From Parelaphostrongylus tenuis (taxonomy: Eukaryota; Nematoda; Chromadorea; Rhabditida; Metastrongylidae): a stretch of 64,000 nt of DNA. The stretch lies in NCBI GenBank assembly GCA_019055375.1, contig JAHQIW010004666.1, positions 231,650 to 295,649 on the forward strand, in the 5' to 3' direction. Positions 45,700 to 58,394 of the stretch are shown piece after piece (the first letter of the stretch is position 1; the number at the start of each line of letters is the position of its first letter). A program made the translations under genes and the position numbers. The notes beneath the pieces are model-generated. The model did no database searches. It was given only the letters and a program-made list of their open reading frames with translations, and was not told where the DNA came from.

Positions 45700-46270
45700 T
45701 AGAAAATAAGTAATTCGGTACTTCTCGATAATAAGGGAACAAATGAATATTCAACCTCATTCGCTGGGCAAGAATTTTTCATAGGTGTTGAAACTCGTTC
45801 GAAAACTCAAATCTCTGACTGGCGCATCACGTAGCCAGTTTTTCAAAATATTCTTTCATAACTCTGTAAAATCCAAAATATCATGTCTTACGTCGGACGC
45901 GCGTTTTCGTTTTTAATGTACGCCTAAATCGCTGGAAGCACGAAAAGCATGTGAGTGTAAAGAGTCAATCTCGTAGTATGTGAGTCAATCGTTTTATATG
46001 GAGTTTTTCTCAAAGCGGAGAAAGAATTCCCAACTGAATAACAAGTTGCATCCCACATGTCTGACTCGTCAGGACATCGATCGACTGAACCGCCCTCTGC
46101 CCATAAATTAGCCGGTGAACAAGCCGCCGAATACGTTAAACTTGATCTTGTTCTCCCTGCTACGCTGCAGCGAAGCGATTTTTCCAAAAAATAAGCACAG
46201 CGTTGGATCATTGAAACTTACGTTATTGAATGATTTCTAATAGTCTAGGAAAGAACTCTATTGGGCAAGG
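45700..46270 (+). repeat. Long dispersed repeat, copy 2
   Basis: Same order of sequence as 13.77-14.39 kb: GTCAATCGTTTTATATGGAG, TTGCATCCCACATGTCTGAC, GCCGCCGAATACGTTAAACT and AAAATAAGCACAGCGTTGGA. It also includes the dispersed TCATGTCTTACGTCGGACGC variant at its start. Non-coding. Confidence 0.7.
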
Positions 46271-46809
46271 TATAAAACATAAGCGTTTTCTTTTTCCTAC
46301 AGCACTATCAAAATAGCCTTTTCAAAAAACAATCATATTAATGAGTTCTTTGAGACTTGTGCACGCGAAAGAGTACTATCACCTTGTGTGAAGGACATTT
46401 GTACAGCAAAATACCAGCGAGATAAAGAAAAAACGCGTGGGTCGTGTTAAACACGATATTAGTTTGGAATTTACGTCGTTATGAAAGGGTGTTTTGAAAA
46501 AAGCGGCACGTGACGCGTTAGCCAAAGATTCAATTTTTCGAATGGTTGCCAACACTCTGTGGAACTTTTTTGTCAGCGAATAAGGTCGAATATACATTTG
46601 TTTTCTTCTAACCGAGAAGTATTAATAAATTTTAGATCATGAACATCGTTGAACAAACAACGATAGTTTGATAGCACGTCATCTATAAAAACGCTGTAGA
46701 TTGCACAATTACACCGTGTTTGGTCATAATCCCATAGCATGGCTCTGCTGAAAATGCTATTTCTAAGGCGACAGACTTTCCAATACCCTCCGTTAGTGTG
46801 CGGCACTCC

Positions 46810-46999
46810 ATGATGAGACCTAACCACAGTATAACACGGCTATCGCGTGATTCGGCCACGACTACCCCCTACCCCGCCGATGACAAAAGACAGTTGATCT
46901 TCAAGCTGTATCCTAGGCCAGATGTGGGTCTAAACAGCTTTGCAGATGACGGTTGGGTGGCAACGAAGAAAACGGTGAAAAGTGTTGAGCTAACAGGTT
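46810..46999 (+). CDS. Candidate isolated exon, unknown product
   Basis: An ATG-ATG start (MMRPNHSITRLSRDSATTTP) opens a frame rich in typical coding residues (KRQLIFKLYPRPDVGLNSFA, GWVATKKTVKSVELTG). It ends at a strong GTAAGTATG donor in phase 1. The base composition is more GC-rich than its surroundings. No downstream exon of matching phase was recognised and the family is unknown to me. Confidence 0.4.
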
Positions 47000-48239
47000 G
47001 TAAGTATGGGTTAGTTTAGCGGTCAAGTTAAAAGAGCACTGAGTTTCGCAATTTCTCTCAATGTCACCCATCTATAAGTGGAAATAAGTTGCTCTTCGCT
47101 AGCGCCACAACATAGCGTACGATGCGATTTGAAAAAAAAGCCAAAATTCTAGACTGCGAAGAAAGAGTAGTGTGTAGACTCAGATATTCAGGCAGTAGGT
47201 ACTTGTAAGCCTTTGCTTCTCTTCACTTCAATGTCAATATAAAAAACTTTCCGCACTAGAATACAGAGAGTAAGTTTGGTGATTGTGCGTAAAAACAAGG
47301 AGGCATGGAAAACATGGCTCCGTGCAATTCTATTGGAGAATATAACAAGTAAATTCAGGCTGAGAGAGCGTACATAGACGTTGTAAGTTACGCATGAACA
47401 GATGGGATATCTTGAGTGTTTCCAAAACCTGTATAAACACCCAATTCGGCTAGCGTTTTTTCTTGAAGCAATTGTAGCAACTAATTGAAACGAGCTTCAC
47501 AGTGGGAGCGACCTAGGCAGACATTTTTTGAGATGCTAGGCCCTACTGCACAAGCGGCATGTCATTGTGCGAGATTTTGTGAGAAGTGGTAGATGACATA
47601 AGCTGTCTAAATTGCACAATAACACAGATATCTGAACAATACAGGATTGAATATCTTAGATTCAAAATAGTATTTCGGAAAACTTGAAAGCATTATACCC
47701 TTCAAACGAAATGATTGATTGAAGAAAAAACATTAATGAAACGATGGCACAAAGCAGCACTGGAGTTTCACCTAATCGTCAAAAACCACTCTTAAAGCAA
47801 TTTCCCGAGGAAAACAATTTAGCTAAAGCTCGCTCTGAGTAGTGTACCTTTTAAATCTTCCAGTCTTACTCAGCCTCAGAATATTTCGTAATATGATGCG
47901 CAGCATTCATGTGAAAGCAATGAATTTCTTGATACGTTTCTAGATTACTGGTTTCAAAAGTAATTATTCTTTTAACAGTAAGCGACAGTCAATCCAGTAT
48001 TGTTGTATCAGCCTCGCGTCAGTTTAATACTAAACAAATACTAATCAACAAAAACAAACAAAACTAATCTTTGGCGAAGCTCAATGGCAGCGATTTCTTG
48101 AAGAAATTACCTAGCTAATTTGATGATTTGATAATCGAGTGTCATACTTCAAAAAAAATGCAAGCCAAAGCACCATATGCTGAGTTATTCCATAATTTTT
48201 CTCGCACTATTGCTTTATTCAATTCTTTTTTTTCTATTT

Positions 48240-48745
48240 TAGATGTAATCAATGCCAAAAGGCTGGTATGTTACAGAATGTTCTAGTTCCTTTGGTCAAG
48301 AAAACCCGTAGCATCATTAGTCTCTATCCAAACGAAATAAGCTACCGCAAAGCGATGTCTCCATGAACACCTCATACATTTACCGACCATCCTATTATGC
48401 AATGTCGACTCGCCACAACATGGAGAAAATGGGCTGGACTACTGGACCAAATTCATCGTATAGCCATTATATTGCTTCACTGGGTTATCATCTCTTTCGC
48501 GCTCTAAAGCAGCATCTGCGGGGGAAAAAAACTCAAAAACTACAGCCAGTTCAAAAGTAACTTCACCGACTTCTTTGGTCGCCAGCCTCATTAGTTCTAG
48601 AAAAAAATATACAATCTTTACTCAACAAATGCTTGCATTATATTGATCATGATGGTGATTATATTGTTGTTTACTCAAATTCAAAGCAGTTGAATCAACA
48701 AAGTGTTGAAACGCGAAAGAGTTGTGGAACAATCCAATTTATTTG
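48240..48745 (+). mobile_element. Decayed mariner transposase, C-terminal half
   Basis: Frames give STRHNMEKMGW, SLGYHLFRALKQHLRGKK and later LEKNIQSLLNK..DHDGDYIV, matching the last third of a mariner transposase. The catalytic YSPD is degraded (NSSYSHYI). Stops and frameshifts are present. Confidence 0.75.
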
Positions 48746-49656
48746 ATGACTGTCTCGCTAATTCAATAGCTATTTCTCTCACTATTTCTTGAAACGGGTT
48801 GAAATTTTTTACGTTGCGAGTAAATTTCTGTGATCGCAATTGTGATTACTGACATTGGTCAACTCCTAAATCAACTATCGAGTTAATTTGGCTTATATTC
48901 TCAGAATAGATCACCCTACCATTGGATTTTCAGCTTTGATTGCAGATTAACACGGAAACAGCACACGTTTCTCATTGTGAGGCGTAAACTTCGTAGAGGG
49001 ATAGAAACAGACAACAGTGATTGTTGAAAAGAGATCGAGACTTTCTGATGATGTCATAGGCATGTGATGTAATCTTTTCAAGGATTTTCAATTGTTTTTG
49101 AGTACTCAAGATGTCATGATATCTGTGATTAGTGCAGCTTCCGAATGAAAAAACATGTTCATCAAATTTATTTTCTTCTTGATTTATTAAGTCGAAGCGA
49201 AACTTCACAACATAATATAGAAAACGAATATCTCGACTTTAACACAGGTTAGAGTTTACCGATTTGGAGGACTGTAAATCAGTATGTCAGTCAAAAAAAT
49301 AATCTTTACCTGAAACGCCTTACAAAATTATCTCGTGGTTTTTTTTCAACAAATCCTTTCGAATTTTGCCATGCGAGCTTTGTTACCTATATCTAATGAA
49401 ATGGTCTGTATCGCATCTGATCCGAATTTCTCAAAAACTGAGTATCTTTTTTGTTTATTGTTCCTAGGCAGCTGTCCTAGTTCAAGGATAGTGTAACATT
49501 ATGCGAAACTAAGAAACAAAGTGGAAGACGAGTAACGCATTAAAGAAGAGCTCCAATATGAGAATATTAAAGAACTAAAGATGATGAATACGTCTTTATG
49601 ATTGTTTCTTCACGAAAAAAAACAAGAACGAAAGTCAAATTAAAGCGTTAACAAAC

Positions 49657-49674
49657 CTCCTCCTCACTGGACAT
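49657..49674 (-). CDS. Possible start exon (MSSEEE) of a - strand gene
   Basis: An ATG followed by SSEEE and a GTTTGT donor in phase 0 could be the first coding exon of the PEVK-like gene, whose next known exon (39841) also starts in phase 0 and is acidic. The link spans nearly 10 kb and rests only on phase and composition, so it is speculative. Confidence 0.2.
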
Positions 49675-50717
49675 CTTGTGATTTTGTGCGTGCTTTGTTA
49701 TGGATAGGCGTGTTCATTGCGACAACTGCTGAGTTCATGCAGAAAAACCACATCAGTGAGCGCTTTTCTAAGAATAGCTTGATGAGACACTCATTTATAT
49801 TTTCCATCATAAAAACTAGACGAAGTACATGTATTCAATCACATAGTTCATATTCAGTATCGATTTGCATTGTGAAGCTTAAGCGAGACTGTTACAACTT
49901 CTTTATTATGGTTGAGATTTTCGTGCCTTTGCCTTCCTCACAGCGGCAGTGGGTTGAATCCATCGTTCTGAAGGTTCATTCTTGCTAAATACGTTTTCAT
50001 TCTTATTATACAAATCGTCATAGTCTTATCGAGTCGAACTTGATGGAGCGCAGCATTGCTCAAATGAGTTATCTGTACACGACCGTGACCTTTTATTAGA
50101 TGTGTTTGTGTTTCATAGCCATTCTATACAATGCTTTCATGAGTACTGCATCTTTTACCGCTCCTCATTTCATAATGATTTTGAGGATGTGGAGCCAGTC
50201 GATACATTTGTGTAAAGGGCGATAACGTCAAATGACTTCATTACGATGGCGTTGAGGACACGCACTGTGTGATCGACTCAAATACATTTCGATGCTTTTA
50301 AGATGAAAAGGGAGGTAGTCCAGCAGCTGAATGAGTATTCGGTCTATAGACTGCAAAATTCTTATAGTTCATTTGTCCACACAACTGGTAACGGGTCCAA
50401 ACTTTATGCTGAAAGATCCATAGACGAAAGTCAGCACTGCAGTGCTATTTCTGACCCTTTTTGGACGAAGTGTGATGAGGGAAGGCATTTTGAAGTTATT
50501 TCTATGTTATGTTGACGTCTAGTTGATGAGGAATATTTACAAAATATCTTTATCACTAACCAGAAGGAAGTAGTGCAAAAAGTTGAATACAGTAAGAAAA
50601 TTGGGCCTCATTTTTCTGATGTCGAAGAAACATGAAATACGCAGCGTTAAAAAGATTGAGTACGGAGAGCGTGTGAAATTTCACGGCTGTACTAGGCTGC
50701 CAAAATCGTAAAGACTA

Positions 50718-51650
50718 AGATGACCATTTGCACCTACAATGTTCGCAGACTTTCATACCACACCTGTTTAGAAGACTTAATGATGATGACAAGCAGGACA
50801 AGGTATGAGATTATCGGCCTGGTTGAGACGAGAAGATTTCAAGATTTTCACGCTTTCGATGGCACAAAAGAAAAACTTTTCCATGGGATAAGCGATAGCA
50901 GCTATATTGGCAATGTTGGAATTCTCGCTCCGAAGCGAGTTTGATAATGAAAACTGATTCATTTGAACAAGTAACATTCATGATCTGATGGTTACTATTG
51001 AAATGATATCAGATTGACCATCTTCTTTGCTTGCCCAATCACATTAAGTTATGACGAAAACGATGCCAAAGCTATCTGTTATATATAAACTTGGAAAAGT
51101 TTTCATACGGATAGAGCTCTGGAGAACGTCATGGAGCCAACAGATTGGAACAATTGGAATGAAGCGAATGAGATGAGTAATGGCTCCATTTGTCCATAAC
51201 ACTAAGACTATTCATTTTGACTTGAATTTCCCCAATTCCCACTTTAAAAGGTGGATGTGGGAATCTCCCAACGGGAATTATCGTTCTGAAATAGACCACG
51301 TAATGGCGAACCTATGCTCTACTGTTCAAAAGGAGCGAACGGTGTGAAGAATTGAAGACAGAATCACTGCCTCCTTCGTGCACGACTCCAATTTTTGCGG
51401 AGAGGAGAGGGAGATACAAAAATTAAAAATCGAATTTTCAAAACTGTTGTGAACTGAAATTCAATACGATCAATTCAATTTCTCGGAGATGTCGCTGTAG
51501 ACGGCGTCAATACGGAATGCAAGCGTCTGTCGTAATGGTTGAAGTGGCAGGAACGCACTAAGATGAGTTTGAGAGAAGAAACGCAGTTATCATGTTGAGA
51601 TATACAGTAATAAGAGAAAATAGTAATCAACTTCTAAGTTAGAATTTTCT
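50718..51650 (+). mobile_element. RTE-type LINE fragment, endonuclease domain, decayed
   Basis: The frame starts MTICTYNVRRLSYHTCLEDL and YEIIGLVETRR, the usual start of an RTE apurinic endonuclease (TxNxRTL, IGLxETRR). Later pieces in other frames, such as MWESPNGNYRSEIDHVMANL, match the end of the endonuclease (SEIDH motif). Stops and frameshifts interrupt it. Together with the reverse transcriptase and 3' fragments it shows the family is, or was, common here. Confidence 0.8.
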
Positions 51651-52776
51651 TCTTACAGCAAAGCATTTCGAATCACGTGTGGTGTGCCAGAAAATTATCT
51701 GTGGAACCGCTATCAATACAAAAAGATAGTCTAGTCAATCATAAATAGATATTCCGCCTCCAGAAATCTGGTATTTCGTGTTCTTCATAGATTGGCTTTC
51801 CAGCCAGCTTCCTCTACTATTATTTTGTGCATAATTTATTCCTACAAGGTATTCAAAAACCCACAAATACTCGTTTGTTGCCAAAATTTCGCAAAATCGC
51901 TTGACGTCTTAACGCGTTGACTTGACTACTTGCATGGTACCGATAGTACAGTGGTGTCTGAGCAGCCTCAATAATAACTGAAAGTTCCGAAAACAAGGTA
52001 CACAATAACGACGGAGATGTTCATAGGCTGATCATACGTAGAATCTAGTGTGTGCGGGATGGACTTTAACCACGATTACAGCCTTGAATTTTCTTCCCGC
52101 TGATAGCCAGATAATTAGATGAAGCTAATCTAGAACAAAGAGTTTATAAGAGAACTAGGAGTTCATAACAGAGCGGCTCTGTGCGGTGTTTCATCGGTGG
52201 GCACGAAAAACCAGGAAAATCAACGGCTATTAATATTTTTGTAAAGTCCTTGGAATTCCTCTAAAGTTCAGTTTCACTTGAAAATGGAAAAAGCAACCAA
52301 AAAGACTGGCATAACCATAGCAGTTTGCATAAAAAAACGTACAGCATATTTTTCGCTTGAAGTTTTCCTTATCAGTGTTTAACATCCGCACACTTTCATG
52401 CTCATTTGTCAACATGGTATATGGTTGATATTAATAGTTTTAGAAATGTTCCAGATTTCCTCAGATTGAAACTATGATGAATTTTGTGTTTCCTACCTCC
52501 CATCCTTCTTCAAACATTTTTGTGGAGCCGTGTGAAACAGTTATAAGAGAGCAGGGCTTAATCTGATTGACATATCTGAGAAATAGGTAAACAAAACAGT
52601 TTTTATCATTTAATCTTCTTGATCATTTTCGGCTTCCGTCTTACCTCGATCGCTTCCGTTCCCTCTCCTGCGTTTATTGATGTACCACACACAGCGTCCT
52701 CTTCTAATTTACAAAAAAAATTCCAGATTTGTAGGTCAAACTGACGATTGCTGTAACACAGCTTATTCAATAAGCT

Positions 52777-53300
52777 GACATTTCGGCGATTTCGCTTTCT
52801 TCAGAGCCAGGACAGGTCAGGTTGTCCACAGCCCTGTTAGCTGGACATCTTCATCACATCTACAGAAAAAAATCACATGGACAACAAATGCAACTTCTAC
52901 TTCAAAAAACAGTCTTATACACTGTGTCGTACCACGACTAATAACGAAGAATCCCTCCTTACGGTTTAGGCCCGTATTTATTGTGTCTGTCCAAAATACT
53001 TCTAAAATCTTACACGTTAAAGTTTTGTGTTTCTGTAAGAAAATGGTGACTTCTACTCCTAAATCCAAGTACGTTATGAGTCTATTTCCTGTGCAAGCCT
53101 AGTGGGTATGACGATGAGGACCACAGACAACCTGATGAGCCTCAAAGTCCTGGACAGTACAGTGTATGGCATCGATATTTCGTGACGTAGTCACTTCCTC
53201 ACAAATAACATTTGTCTCGACAATTACTCGGTGTATGAAGGTATACCTGCATCTTGCCTTCAATAGAAGAATCAAGTAAAGTGTTATATGACGTGCAGAC
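52777..53300 (-). mobile_element. Penelope-like element remnant with a 3' hammerhead-like motif
   Basis: Reverse-strand frames read KHKTLTCKILEVFWTDTINT then GLNRKEGFFVISRGTTQ. This resembles the C-terminal end of GIY-YIG endonuclease domains in Penelope-like elements (ExFW...NRKE). About 90 bases further on the same strand is the motif CTGAAGAAAGCGAAATCGCC followed by GAAATGTC. A hammerhead-like motif in this position is a reported property of Penelope-like elements. The rest of the element is missing or unrecognisable. Confidence 0.5.
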
Positions 53301-53732
53301 AATGGAAGAGCGCTTATAATGGCTTATATGGAAATGTTTAACAGATTCAAAGCAGAAGATAATATTATTGGCGTATTATTGCGACGTTTGCTAAATCGAC
53401 TCAGATGAATTCTTGATAACTCAAGGTTTAATCACCTTCCCTAGGTTTTGGCTCTGCATCACATCAATGACGGAAGCATCCAGCGCTCATGGTTCTGAAG
53501 ACGGTTTGTCATTAAGTGGAGAATTCGTTTTTTCTCTGATCTCCTGATGTAGCCTTGCCACACAACAATGTGCATTGGGGAAGAGCTCTGTGTCGACAAC
53601 AATTTCTTCGATTAGTCGTTTTATACATAGGAAATACGACTGGAAGATTAGTTAAAAGAAATCAAAGTATGGATAATGAATGTTAGCCAATCTTATGAGA
53701 AGAGGATACATTATAATAAAATACCAAATTTT

Positions 53733-53762
53733 GTATATATATATATATATATATATATATAA
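53733..53762. repeat. (TA)n microsatellite
   Basis: About 14 TA dinucleotides without interruption. Confidence 0.97.
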
Positions 53763-53859
53763 CAGTAGTGAATTTGTTTGTCAACCATATTCTCAAACTT
53801 GATAAAAATAAGTACTTTTCCATTGTCTGGGGAAGTTCCAGCGCTCTTGGAAAAGTTAT

Positions 53860-54960
53860 TTTTTGGTGGTTTTCGAAGTCTTATTAGTCATTTGATAGCT
53901 CAAATTTCAAAAAAGATATGAAAATGATTTTATTTTTCAAAGTAGCTTTTCTATTGTGCTGTAAATACAAAAATAAGTTTATGCTCCTCATTGGAACATT
54001 TCTGTCTGAAAAAAGTTCTTCCTCTGGGCTTTTAATAATTATTTAATAGCTCAAATCTCGTAGGTTCCAGAAAATGTATTAGGCCTCTAAAAAGGACTTC
54101 ACAGTGTGCTGTGACAGTCCAAAGAAGGTTGGGTTCCGCAAATTTAGCATCTGAAAAAGCGCGGTGACTTGGCGGCCGTGTTGCGAAATCCCTAACCACA
54201 TACTGGCAAAACAAGGTGGTTTGAGGTCTATCCTGCGCTAAGCGAAATTTAGCATTCGTTCAAGCTATTGAATGGTTATTGAAAGTCTGAAGGAACAGAT
54301 TTGTACAGCGAGAAGTGTTTCAATATGGGAAACACAGCTTTATTTTCGTTGCTACAGAGCAGTAAAAAAAGCTATTCTAAAAACAAGGCGCATTTAAAAA
54401 TTTTTCAGATCTAAGCCATTGAATGACTACCCAGACCTCGAAAACAACTGAAAAATAACTTCTTCATGAACGGAAGCTGGGACCGGATAACGGAAATGGT
54501 CATAAAAATAAATACGTATAAAAATTTAACAACGGATTATGCAACGTTGTACGAAGGTTAAAAAATAAAGAACCTCCTAAGCCACAGTATGAAACACTAG
54601 CCGAGCTGTCATTTTGAGGATGGTGAGGGTCTTTGTGAACCTAAAATATTCAGAGGTCGTTTTTCGCTGAACAAAACTTTTTGTCTAGAAGTCAGGTAGA
54701 TATTTAAAAACTGAAATCTTGGGGATTCTGACACCTTTTTTTGCTTTTTAGAAGGGCCTTTGTAGCACGTTATAACAATTGAAAAATATGTTCTACACTA
54801 AGAACACCTTTTCAACGCAGCTAAAGTCTGTGGATCGGATTCTATCGGGCTGCACTACGTTTTTTCGATAGTCCGAATCTCGGCTAATCTAAGGTTCAAA
54901 CTGGTTTTCGAAAGAGTTTTTATAGAGCACTGTGAGAGAGAGAAAATAAAACTATGTCTT
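53860..54960. repeat. Second cluster of the same dispersed repeat
   Basis: Several degraded copies of the family with the TTATGTTTCACAC / GCTGTGACAGTCC type phrases are found here, mixed with unique AT-rich sequence. No gene was recognised. Confidence 0.4.
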
Positions 54961-57900
54961 ACATTTAGATACCCCTGCAAAAAAGAGTGATATATGCGCA
55001 AGGAGTAGACATGCTTGTAGAGAAAATCATGTTCGGTGAAAGCAGCACAAAGAATCTAAAGTATCTCTTGACACAAAGATAAAAATCTTTGTTGAAGAAC
55101 TAAAATCACGTGCCACTGACAATATCGACTACGCAGCCGTCCGCAATAAGATATCCTGCGCAGTGCGAAAGCACAACTTTAGCATACGCCTGAAACCTAA
55201 TAGCAGAACGAGCGCATTTAAAGGTTTTATTGTATTCACGAAATCGTTTCTCTGTAATTTTTACACGCTACACAGCTGTGGTGAAGTTGTAATTATGCTT
55301 AGTAAGTAAATATTCAGCAAATGTTTTTTTCCGTGTAACAGTTCAATGTGAATATTATCGCATTGTATTTAGAATTATAGAGGACTATTGGCAACTAGTG
55401 ACGGCTGTTTTTCTCTTTTTTTCTTTCAGCAGTTCGTGAAAGGTAGACTTGGTCCTCCGTGTACTTTTGACGCGTTCGAGCGGAGAGCACTCTGCTAATG
55501 TTGTTTGATCGCCTCCTGGCTTGAGAGGGCAGGGCACATTTTTGCACAGGCTCACACATTAATGCTGCTGCTATCACTATAGGAATGCCACTTCCTAGCT
55601 TTACTCGTCAACTCTTTTTAGTGTACAGATCATCTGGTTTGTATGGTCGCTAATTAATATTATACTAAAATCATGTATTGAACTTGCTACACAATGCATA
55701 TATCTTAAGGTTAGTTTTTAAAGCTGCTGCTACCCGAGTTATAGCTTCATGTTATTCGCTTTGAGATAGGAAAAATATAAATCTTATAATTCTATCTCGA
55801 ATTCACATGTTACAATATTCGACTCTCAAATCCTTCCCAAATAAATTCATATCTCAACCCGAGCATTGCACTGCAGTTATGTCCATTATGATAGCAGAAA
55901 TAAAACATTAGTCATTCCATCACGCTAAAAAGTATTGTTGAATCCCAAGTAAGATGTATGATGCACTTGCCTCAGGCATAGGTTATGCCAGAACTTGCAC
56001 TTCCGGTTTACATTACTTGCTTGAACTTATTGTTCTACAGGGTCCTGTTGTATGATCAATGGGATCCTGTTTGTTTAACCGCTTAGCAGTGATATGATGT
56101 TACGAATATATATCCAGTAATGCTGAGTGATATGAAAACGTTGAAGGTTAGGAGTCTTGTAGTATTTTCGTTGGTGCAAACTCAAAATTTCGAACATTTT
56201 CACATTCTCAAAAATGCTGGTCAGTAAGAATTAATCAGGCCATATTTTTCTTGTTCGAAAGTTGAAAGTTGGAAAAATATGGATTCTTCTAATAGGTCAC
56301 TCACTTCTATGCATTAAGTAAGTACAGATAGTGCTTGCAGATATTCGTGTAAGTGAAATGATAGCGAATAAATTGCATTTGTCCATACCCGATCCATAGT
56401 CTTCGATCCTGAAAGTCTGTTAATCGAAATAAAAATCCAGCCTTTGAATGGTGCTATTAATGATCATATTTACATGGGGCTGTAGGTACTGTGAAACGTT
56501 AAACTGTTTTTTCTTTGAGCTTTGAGAAGCATATGTTCAAACGATTAGGGGCGAACGCATCTCTTCAAACTACAAGATGTGCTTTTCTTTCCAACTTGCA
56601 CAGTTCCATACTTTACCACTTTTTTTTTACGTCTTTTGATGAGAATAACTCGACTTTATCGTAAGAAATCGAGTATTTCCCTCCGTATGAAATCTCAAAC
56701 GTTTCTTAACAAATTTCCAATTACTACAAATAATCTCTCAATGCTTTTTAATTTGTTGTTCGATGATTAGGCCATCTTATGAGAACCAGTATATGCCGAG
56801 TTGTCGATTTTATCTGCTGAGAAATTTGAGCCGTCAGAGGATACAGGAAAAAGTCTTAGTAAATTGTCGTGCCGTTGAATGATAACGAGTATCTGCTAAA
56901 ATGGGTTAGAACAAGCAAAATTTGACGTGACACTATGGGTACACTGTAGTTGATGTCAGCAGACATCACGTTGTTCGTTCTTTGGCAGAAATCAATATAT
57001 GATGACGAGGCAGCGATAGAGCACGAGAACACTCATTTCGCGTCATCCAGTGATAATGATTTTTCACACTTGACTTTGGGTCTTTTTCCGTGGAAGGGTC
57101 TTTTTGTGGCTCTTGGGCCTTTTTGTCTTGTGTGGATCATTTTGGGGTCTTTTCTGGGGTTCTTTTTCCCATTGGCCATACCATCTCTTGTTTTTGTTTA
57201 GTCAACTTTACCTTACTGGTGATAAACTATGAAGATCACTGTCCTTAATCTCTCATTGGAGTGTTTAATCTCTCTCCATGGAGCAGGTTTTTTGATAGCT
57301 AACTATGATTCCTTGATGACTTGATTAGTTCAGCAGTTCAAAGCTCCAGATGCTTAGCTCTATATGAAGTGACCTTGTGCAATTTTCACATAAAAATCTT
57401 TATAATGCTTCGGCAAAATTGATGATGTATCGAAATAAAGGCTCAGTAAATCAATGATGAATTAAACTTCCACAGTCGGCAGAGAAAGAGCTGAAGCGAT
57501 AAGCCTAAAAGACACATTGGGGAAGAGCGTCCTGCAACAGCATGTTATAAGAACAGCGTGCGCACTCAGTTGCTTTCCTGTTCGAAAACCACACCGTATA
57601 GACATCAAGCGAAAGAAATTTGTGCTTTTGGCTTCAGAAAACCGCAGCTTCAGCGTGATCAAGCAAAAGGATGTTTTTCCCTCGGCTAGGATTTGTGCGC
57701 TATGATCATAGACTTATTAGCTTGAAGTTAAAAGCTACCATTATTTTGTCGTTTGTGACTTCTATGGAGATTTCCTCGCCGCGTATAAGTGTTAATATGC
57801 CATGGAGTGAGATGTATATGTGACGATTACTTCGCTTAATATCTTCCCGCATTTCCGATTATGGCTTTCCGCGCTTCCTTATACCAGAGAGGAGTTGCAA

Positions 57901-58366
57901 CAATGGAACCGTAGCAATTCCCGGGCACATTTTTGAGCTATGTGCTAGATAGATCAATAAATGGGATGAGACTAGAAATGTTGAAGAATGTGTTTGAAAA
58001 TTCAAATCCTTTTTTGATAACTTTTTCTTGTAATTGCTCATTATTAGCGTTATATCTGTCGACGATTTTCATAAGTACTTCTGAAACAATGATAATTTAA
58101 GAGGTACAAAGAAATCATGATGATCATTGCTTTGAATTAGACAACCACGTTTCTTATATAGCAATTTAATCAGCTATTAATTTAATTTATTTACCATAAT
58201 TTGCAACTATGCAGAGATCACACTTGTGCCGTTTCCCTAACATATCTTGAAAATGAGAAGAAAAGCTTACAAAACTAATATTTATTCAAAGCCACGAGAT
58301 TGTTTTTTTTTTCCCAATCGACTGCTCTTCTTTACGGTCGATGAGTTTTCGCGATTGCTTGTGGCT

Positions 58367-58394
58367 GACGTTTCGGCAAATACGCCTTCTTGAA
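58367..58394 (-). other. Hammerhead-like motif, dispersed family
   Basis: The - strand reads TTCAAGAAGGCGTATTTGCC then GAAACGTC. The GGC/GCC helix closing TATTT-type loop and GAAACGTC match the compact motif seen with Penelope-like elements; the first box is altered from CTGAAGA. A diverged relative of the whole surrounding 160 bases lies at 19.94-20.12 kb. Confidence 0.45.

Noticed and set aside
56950..57201. Open frame ending in a hydrophobic segment (FPWKGLFVALGPFCLVWIIL)
   Set aside because: The hydrophobic stretch comes from a low-complexity GGGTCTTTTT-like tract, and there is no splice or homology support.
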